A stretch of DNA of 19,549 nt. It comes from Opitutaceae bacterium. Lineage in GTDB: Bacteria; Verrucomicrobiota; Verrucomicrobiia; Opitutales; Opitutaceae. This document shows, piece by piece, positions 14,408 to 19,549 of the stretch. The notes under the pieces are model-generated. The model was given only the letters and a program-made list of their open reading frames with translations, was not told where the DNA came from and ran no database searches. Position 1 is the stretch's first letter. Each line of letters starts with the position of its first letter. The DNA lies in assembly GCA_031254955.1 (NCBI GenBank), contig JAIRTK010000408.1, positions 1 through 19,549 of the forward strand. The letters are read 5' to 3'. The position numbers were made by a program, and so were the translations under genes.

Positions 14408-17400
14408 ATGACGTCTCCTTTCCGTGCCCATCTTTTTTCCGTCCGCGCCCGCCGCGCCGTCCTCGTCGCGGCGGGGTTGTTTTTGCTGGCCGGGTTGCCG
14501 GGGGCGGCGCGGGGGGCGGGCGGCGGGGTGCTTTCCTTCGAGGAGGCGCGGCTGCCGGAGGGGGTCGCGTTGCTGGCGGAGGACGCGGAGCGCGCCCGCG
14601 CGACTCCGGAGCGCGCGAAATACGGCAGGCAAAGCCTGCGCTGGGACTGGCGCGGGGGCGAGGCGCTCGCGTTTCACCGCGCCGGCGGCCTCGGTTTCGA
14701 GCCGGTCGCGCCGGAGCCGGCGGACAACAAGCTGTCCACGTTTTCCGTCTGGGTTTGGAATCCCGAGGCGCTTCCCGGCGGGCGGCTGCGTTTTGAGTTT
14801 GGGCGCGGCGGCGCGGAGGGGTTTGAGCGCGATTGCTGGTTCGAGTTCGGGCTTGGGTTCGCCGGCTGGCGCACCTGCTGGGTCGCCTACGCGCGCGACA
14901 TGCGCGGCGCGCCGCGCGCGGACATGGACACCGTGCGCATCGTCGCGCCGGACGCCGGCGGCGGCGCGTTGTTCCTCGACTCGCTGGTCTTTTCGCATCC
15001 GGTGGACGCGCGGCATCCCACGCGCGACGAGCAGGCGCCGTTCGTGAACACCGCCATCGAGACCCAGGCCAACGATCACTGGAGCGCGTTGCTCCGCTTC
15101 GACCGCCAGGCGCCGCCGGAGCTTCCGCCGCCCGCCGGCGCGTTTGAGGCCGCGCGGGCCATCGACGCCCGTTACGCGAGCCTTCTGCCCGCGCCGTCCC
15201 GGACAAAAATTTCCCGAGGCCAGTTGAAGCAACTCCGCGAGCGTTTCGCCGCGTGGCGCATCCGCCGCGCGCCGGGCGGCGGCACGACCGGGCGGCCCGT
15301 CTGCTATCCGCACGAGCAGGACGCCTACCCGGAGGACTCGCCGGAGTTTCGCGAGTGCTCGTCGCCGCAAGCCTCGCTGGGCGCCTTCAACCGGCTCCTG
15401 CTCGATCTCGCGCTCGCCTGCCGCGCGCCCGGCGCGGACGACGCGACGCGCGGCCTGTTTTTCGACTGCCTCGACCACCTGCGCGACCAAGGCTGGCAGC
15501 ACGGCAGCGCGCAGGGCGCCGTGCACCATCTCGGCTACACGATGCGCCCGTATTACACCGCGCTTTATCTGATGCGCGACGCGTTGCGCGAGACCGGGCG
15601 CCTCGCCGCCGCGCAGCGCGACATGGCGTGGTTCAGCGGCGCGGGCCGCGCGTGCACACCGCCCGGCGACGTGAACGGCGAGAGCATCGACACGTTCAAC
15701 ACCATCCTCCCCGGACAACTCGCCGCGTGCCTCATGCTCGACGACGGGGAGCCGCGCGCGCGCTGGCTCGCCGCCACCTCGCGCTGGCTCGGGCGCGCGC
15801 TGGAGCCGGCGGACGGCATCGCCGGCGGCATCGCGCCCGACGGCTGCGTCATGCACCATTGCAACCATTATCCCGCCTACGCGGTCGGCGGCATCCAAGG
15901 CGCCGCCGAGGCGTTGTGGGTCTTCGGCAACACCCCGCTGCGCGTCCCCGAGGCCGGGCACGCCAGCCTGCGGCGCGCGGCGCTCAACCTGCGTTTCCAC
16001 AGCAACGTCCTGCACTGGCCGCTCAGCCTTTCCGGGCGCCACCCGACGGGAAAATTCAAGCTCGACCCGGCGCCGTTTCTCCTGCTCGCGCTCGCGGGCA
16101 CGCCCGACGGGCGCGCCGCCGTGGACACCGCCATGCTCGCCGCGTGGAGGCGCCTCGACGAGGCCGCCGGCGGCGGGACGCGCGCCCCCGCGGGCATCGA
16201 CCTGGGCGCCCTCCGCCGCGCCGCGCCCGAGGCCGCGCCCGAGGGGCACCTCACGCTCAGCCACGCCACCCTGTCCGCGCACCGCCGCGCCGGGTGGCTC
16301 GCCACCGCGCGCGGCTTCAGCCGCTATCTTTGGGGCGCCGAGATTTACCCCGGCGCGAACCTGTTCGGACGCTACCTCGCCTACGGGCACGTCGAAATCC
16401 TCGCGGGCGGCTCCCCGGAGGACCCGTTCGGCAGCGGCTACGCGCAGGACGGGTGGGACTGGAATTGCTGGCCCGGCACGACCGCCATCCACCTGCCTTT
16501 CGACGCGCTGCGCGACCGCGTGCTCAACGTGGACCTTCACAGCGGCTACGAGGAAATGCTCCTGAGCGACGAGGCGTTCGCCGGCGGCTCCAGCCTCGAA
16601 GGGCGCAATGGCGTTTTTGCGATAAAATTGCACGAACATGCCAAATATGATGGCAGCCACCGCGCGCGCAAGTCCGTGTTTTTTTTCGATGACCGCCTCA
16701 TCCTGCTCGGCTCCGGCATCACCAACACCGACGCCGCGCACGACACGCGCACCACGCTTTTCCAACACCGCCTCGCGCCCGCCCGCCGCGCCGCGCCGCT
16801 GTCCATCGACGGGCGCCCCGCGCTCGCCGGCTTCCCCGCCGCCGCCGCAGGGCCTGAGCTTGTGTCAGGCCGCGACTGCCAAACCCGGCCCGACACAAAG
16901 TCGAGCACGGCACCCGCCGCCGGCAGCGACCGCGCCGCCGCGCCCTTCACCCGCCTGCGGGACGCCGCCGGCAACGTCCACTTCGTCCTCGGCGAAAGCG
17001 TCGCCGGCCTGCGCGTCACCAAGTCCGCGCAACGCTCCCGCAGCCAGGACGACACGAAGGACACCGAGGGCGATTTCGCGCTCGCGTGGCTCGACCACGG
17101 CGCCGCGCCGGAAAACGCCGGCTACGCCTGGGCCGTGCTCGTGCACCCCTCGCCCGTGCGCGAGAAGGCGTTTGCCCGCGCGCTGCAAAGCGCCGCCGGC
17201 GCGCCCTTCGCCATCCTCCGCCGCGACGACACCGCGCACATCGTGCGCGACCGCGGCACCGGCATCCTCGCCGCCGTGTGCTTCGAGCCTGTCGCCGGCA
17301 CCGGCCTCGAAATCGCCGAGGTGGACCGCCCGGCGCTCGTCATGCTGCGCGACGACACCGGCGCCGGCGGGCGCGTCGTCCTCAGCGTGTGCGACCCCGA

Positions 17401-17677
17401 CCTTCACCTTTACGAAGGCGAGGAGCCGGACCAGCGCGCCGCCGACGGCTCGCAGCGCGAGGTCAGCATCTACTCGCGCGCGTGGATTCGCTCGCCGGGC
17501 GCGCCGTCCGCCGTGCGCGTCACGCTTGGGGGCGTGTTTGTCCCCGAGCGGCCCGACCCGCGCGTGCGCCCGCTCCCCGCGCCCCGCGCCGGGGTGACGG
17601 CGCTTGAGTTTGCCTGCCGCGACGGGCTGCCCGTCGAAATCACCCTCGTGCCCGCCAAAACCGCCTCCCATCCGTGA
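14408..17677 (+). CDS. Secreted chondroitin ABC lyase-like enzyme (polysaccharide lyase family 8), 1089 aa
   Basis: A signal peptide spans about residues 1-36 (ending GLPGAARGA). The N-terminal domain (about 39-225) starts SFEEARLPEGV and contains KYGRQSLRWDW, as in chondroitinase ABC. The helical domain and beta-sandwich follow. The four catalytic residues of Proteus vulgaris chondroitinase ABC I (H501, Y508, R560, E653) align with H484 and Y491 in HHCNHYPAY, R544 in SGRHP, and E645 in GAEIYPG. WDWNCWPGTTAIHLPFDAL and TTLFQHRLAP also match. Such lyases cleave chondroitin or dermatan sulfate by beta-elimination to unsaturated disaccharides. Length is slightly above the 1021 aa of the Proteus enzyme, partly from a palindromic insertion near residues 815-830. 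The ATG is chosen for the signal peptide; an upstream TTG is less likely. Its TGA overlaps the transporter ATG. Confidence 0.9.
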   Translation: MTSPFRAHLFSVRARRAVLVAAGLFLLAGLPGAARGAGGGVLSFEEARLPEGVALLAEDAERARATPERAKYGRQSLRWDWRGGEALAFHRAGGLGFEPVAPEPADNKLSTFSVWVWNPEALPGGRLRFEFGRGGAEGFERDCWFEFGLGFAGWRTCWVAYARDMRGAPRADMDTVRIVAPDAGGGALFLDSLVFSHPVDARHPTRDEQAPFVNTAIETQANDHWSALLRFDRQAPPELPPPAGAFEAARAIDARYASLLPAPSRTKISRGQLKQLRERFAAWRIRRAPGGGTTGRPVCYPHEQDAYPEDSPEFRECSSPQASLGAFNRLLLDLALACRAPGADDATRGLFFDCLDHLRDQGWQHGSAQGAVHHLGYTMRPYYTALYLMRDALRETGRLAAAQRDMAWFSGAGRACTPPGDVNGESIDTFNTILPGQLAACLMLDDGEPRARWLAATSRWLGRALEPADGIAGGIAPDGCVMHHCNHYPAYAVGGIQGAAEALWVFGNTPLRVPEAGHASLRRAALNLRFHSNVLHWPLSLSGRHPTGKFKLDPAPFLLLALAGTPDGRAAVDTAMLAAWRRLDEAAGGGTRAPAGIDLGALRRAAPEAAPEGHLTLSHATLSAHRRAGWLATARGFSRYLWGAEIYPGANLFGRYLAYGHVEILAGGSPEDPFGSGYAQDGWDWNCWPGTTAIHLPFDALRDRVLNVDLHSGYEEMLLSDEAFAGGSSLEGRNGVFAIKLHEHAKYDGSHRARKSVFFFDDRLILLGSGITNTDAAHDTRTTLFQHRLAPARRAAPLSIDGRPALAGFPAAAAGPELVSGRDCQTRPDTKSSTAPAAGSDRAAAPFTRLRDAAGNVHFVLGESVAGLRVTKSAQRSRSQDDTKDTEGDFALAWLDHGAAPENAGYAWAVLVHPSPVREKAFARALQSAAGAPFAILRRDDTAHIVRDRGTGILAAVCFEPVAGTGLEIAEVDRPALVMLRDDTGAGGRVVLSVCDPDLHLYEGEEPDQRAADGSQREVSIYSRAWIRSPGAPSAVRVTLGGVFVPERPDPRVRPLPAPRAGVTALEFACRDGLPVEITLVPAKTASHP
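16851..16898. repeat. Palindromic REP-like element inside the lyase gene
   Basis: GGCCTGA (16851-16857) and TCAGGCC (16865-16871) are perfect inverted repeats. TTGTGTCAGGCC (16860-16871) and GGCCCGACACAA (16887-16898) pair with one mismatch, so two alternative hairpins exist. It encodes a linker roughly GPELVSGRDCQTRPDTKS that Proteus chondroitinase lacks, and keeps the frame open. Confidence 0.65.
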
Positions 17678-19128
17678 TGACCTCCCCCGCCGCCACCGCC
17701 ACCACCGCGCCCGCCGCCCCGGCCAGGCACACCGTCGGCACGCTCAGCTACACCCGGCTGGGCCTGTGCGTCGTGTTTTTCTGGCTGCTGCTGGGCGACA
17801 TCGCCTTTGTGCTCGTTGACCAGCTTGAGCCGCGCCTGCTGCCCGTGATCCTCAAGGGCCACGGCGCGGCGGACCGGGAGATCACGATCATCATCAGCTC
17901 CATCGCGGCGATCCTGAACTTCGCCATCGGCCCCGTGGTCAGTTTCCGCTCCGACCGCACGCGCACGCGCTGGGGCCGGCGCATCCCCTACCTCGTGGCC
18001 GCGATGCCGTTCGCCGCGTTCTTCCTCGTGCTCACGCCGCACGCGCCCGCGATTTCGGAATGGCTGCTCGGCTTCCCCGCGGCGCGGCGCGTGCTGGAGG
18101 CCCTGCCCCTGACCTCGCCGGTCATCGCGGTTTACGCGTTGCTCGTGGCGCTCTATCAGGTGTTCCACCTCGTCACGGCGTCGATTTATTTTTATCTGTT
18201 CCGCGACGTGGTGCCGGCGGCGTTTCTGGGGCGTTTTCTGGCGTTGTTCCGCGTGTTCGGGTCGATCGGCACGTTCATCATCAACTACTGGCTGCTGGGC
18301 ATGGCGCTCACGCACACCTGGCAGATTTTCACCGGCGTGGCGTTGTTCTACGCGGGCAGCTTCGCGGCGATGTGTTTCTTCGTGCGCGAGGGCCGCTACC
18401 CGGAGCCGGCGGGCGCCGCCCACGCCGCCGGCGGCGGGCCGCGCTGGATCGAGTCGGCGAAAACCTTCGTCACCGAGTCCTACGGGAAGTCGGTTTACCT
18501 CTGGACGTATCTCGCGCGCATGATGCTTTACGCGACGGTGCCGGTGCAGGCGTTTCTGGTGCTCTTCCCGCAGCGCGAGCTTGGGCTGGAGCTTGACCGC
18601 ATCGGCAAGCTCAGCTCGTGGGGCGCGTTCGCGTGGCTGCCCTTCGCGCTGCCGCTCGGCTGGCTCATCGACCGCTGGGGGCCGATTCGCGTGATGACCA
18701 TCCTGTTGTGGGTGTTTCTGGTCGCGCTGGGCGGCTCGTTCCTGTTTGTCACCGGCGAGGCGGGCTTCTTCGTCAGCTCGCTGGTCATCGGCGCGGTGTT
18801 CCCGATGCTCATGCTCGCGCAAATCGTGCTCGCGCAACACATGTTTCCAGCCGACCGCATGGGGCAGTTCAGCTCGGCCAACTCGATGCTTCAAGCCGTG
18901 GTGATCGCGCTCGTCATCGGCCCCGGCACCGGCGTGCTGCTCGACGCGTTGCGGGATTTCCAAGGCAGCCTGCCCGTGCCCTTCGCCGGCGAGCTTGTCG
19001 TCGGCCCCTACCGGCTCGTTTACCTCATCCTCGCTGTGCTCGCCGCGCTCTCGCTGCTCGGCATCCGCATGGCCCGCCGCCAATGGCTGCGCTGGGGCGG
19101 CCCGAAAAACTACACCCCGCCCGGCTAA
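17677..19128 (+). CDS. Major facilitator superfamily sugar transporter, 483 aa
   Basis: About 12 hydrophobic segments. The loop between segments 2 and 3, SFRSDRTRTRWGRRIPYLVA, is the MFS signature in the form seen in glycoside/SLC45-like sugar transporters; GWLIDRWGPIRVM is its counterpart in the second half. Start is the ATG at 17677, overlapping the lyase stop in TGATG; a GTG one codon earlier is also possible. Overlap implies co-translation with the lyase, so import of its unsaturated disaccharides or derived sugars is the natural guess. No further gene follows in the window and no strong terminator is seen after the stop. Confidence 0.88.
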   Translation: MTSPAATATTAPAAPARHTVGTLSYTRLGLCVVFFWLLLGDIAFVLVDQLEPRLLPVILKGHGAADREITIIISSIAAILNFAIGPVVSFRSDRTRTRWGRRIPYLVAAMPFAAFFLVLTPHAPAISEWLLGFPAARRVLEALPLTSPVIAVYALLVALYQVFHLVTASIYFYLFRDVVPAAFLGRFLALFRVFGSIGTFIINYWLLGMALTHTWQIFTGVALFYAGSFAAMCFFVREGRYPEPAGAAHAAGGGPRWIESAKTFVTESYGKSVYLWTYLARMMLYATVPVQAFLVLFPQRELGLELDRIGKLSSWGAFAWLPFALPLGWLIDRWGPIRVMTILLWVFLVALGGSFLFVTGEAGFFVSSLVIGAVFPMLMLAQIVLAQHMFPADRMGQFSSANSMLQAVVIALVIGPGTGVLLDALRDFQGSLPVPFAGELVVGPYRLVYLILAVLAALSLLGIRMARRQWLRWGGPKNYTPPG

Positions 19129-19176
19129 GACCTTTTCGGTTTATGGTGTCGCAACCGCAAGCGACCTGGCACGGAA

Positions 19177-19240
19177 GGTCTGACGCAAGCGGTCTGACGC
19201 AAGCGGACTGGCGAAGCGGTCTGACGCAAGCGGTCTGGCG
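19177..19240. repeat. Tandem 14-mers GGTCTGACGCAAGC
   Basis: Exact units lie at 19177-19190, 19191-19204 and 19218-19231. A 13-nt variant sits at 19205-19217 and a decayed copy begins at 19232. This starts the non-coding right end. Confidence 0.85.
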
Positions 19241-19247
19241 CGGGAGC

Positions 19248-19428
19248 GCCGGTAGGGAGGCCTCTCCGAGGCCTCCGCGAAAACGCTTCGATTTCCCCAT
19301 GAAATTCAAAAGTGGAGGCAGGCAACAGCGTGGACTGGCTCGCCGCCGCAACCACGCTCCGATTTCCCCATGAAATCCAAACCGCCCTCTCCGTCCGACG
19401 GAGGCCTCGGAGAGGCCTCCCTACCGGC
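19248..19428. repeat. Perfect 30-bp inverted repeats enclosing about 120 bp
   Basis: 19248-19277 and 19399-19428 are exact reverse complements. Each arm is itself a hairpin: GGAGGCCTC and GAGGCCTCC (or the reverse) around a 3-nt loop. The enclosed segment is too short for a gene. The layout resembles a paired REP (BIME-like) unit or a miniature non-autonomous element. No target-site duplication is evident. Confidence 0.85.
19289..19381. repeat. Direct repeat CGATTTCCCCATGAAATxCA inside the inverted repeat
   Basis: Two 22-nt copies (19289-19310 and 19360-19381) differ at one position, and similarity extends a few bases upstream. Both lie between the 30-bp inverted arms. Confidence 0.8.
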
Positions 19429-19524
19429 TCCGCGTAACCTCATGTTCTTTCTCACCCAAAACGATACTAAAGCGACGCCGCCCGGTTTGGAGACATGGAG
19501 CGCGCGGCACCCCGGGCAAACTGT

Positions 19525-19539
19525 CGCGGCGAAGCCGCG
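19525..19539. repeat. GC hairpin CGCGGC/GCCGCG at the right edge
   Basis: A 6-bp perfect stem with a GAA loop, flanked by the direct repeat GCAAACT (19516-19522 and 19543-19549). It looks like another extragenic palindrome, cut by the window end. From 19429 to the end no gene is visible. Confidence 0.5.
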
Positions 19540-19549
19540 CTTGCAAACT

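Noticed and set aside
14267..16768. 833-codon minus-strand open frame
   Set aside because: Antisense to the chondroitinase, with no domain signature and Arg/Ala/Gly-rich content.
17470..19083. 537-codon minus-strand open frame
   Set aside because: Antisense to the MFS transporter and rich in His, Arg, Glu and Asp, as expected from the complement of a membrane protein gene.
19177..19240. Possible CRISPR array from the 14-mer repeats
   Set aside because: Units are short and directly tandem with no spacers, and no cas genes are present.

Overview
The window is very GC-rich, carries long antisense shadow frames typical of GC-rich codon use, and lacks clear Shine-Dalgarno sequences. It has GC-palindrome repeats between genes and PIG-L, GH123, SSS-symporter, N-acetylhexosamine-kinase and chondroitinase families together. 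This suggests a Verrucomicrobiota member, perhaps Opitutaceae-like. That assignment is an inference from style and gene content; there is no rRNA here.

Layout. Positions 1 to 14270 hold nine genes on the minus strand. In transcription order they are: a sugar-phosphate nucleotidyltransferase, an N-acetylhexosamine 1-kinase-like protein, a UDP-sugar 4-epimerase and a NagB/PIG-L fusion (the last three linked by 4-nt overlaps or near-overlaps); then a secreted endonuclease/exonuclease/phosphatase protein, a sodium:solute symporter, an ASKHA/ROK-like sugar kinase, a secreted GH123-type (DUF4091) glycosidase, and a PIG-L deacetylase followed closely by an AraC-family regulator whose frame runs off the left edge. 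On the plus strand, from a divergent promoter region at 14271-14407, come a secreted chondroitin ABC lyase-like PL8 enzyme and, overlapping its stop, an MFS sugar transporter. The last 420 nt are non-coding and full of repeats.

How it fits together. Most of the genes point to N-acetylgalactosamine-containing glycans. The PL8 lyase keeps all four catalytic residues of chondroitinase ABC. The GH123 family is known for beta-N-acetylgalactosaminidases, and the Asp-Glu pair is present. The kinase, uridylyltransferase-like protein and 4-epimerase (with a small Ser at the gate position) would carry GalNAc through GalNAc-1-P and UDP-GalNAc to UDP-GlcNAc. NagB would feed glucosamine-6-P into glycolysis. 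No NagA, sulfatase or unsaturated glucuronyl hydrolase is in the window. The deacetylation step could fall to the intact stand-alone PIG-L protein, because the PIG-L half of the NagB fusion has lost its metal-site residues.

The intergenic regions are unusually rich in simple repeats: a GT/CA microsatellite, heptamer arrays forming a 33-bp inverted repeat around a GC palindrome, GGGTT tracts, a pyrimidine hexamer inverted repeat, and a 30-bp inverted repeat near the right end. One palindromic element also lies inside the lyase reading frame.
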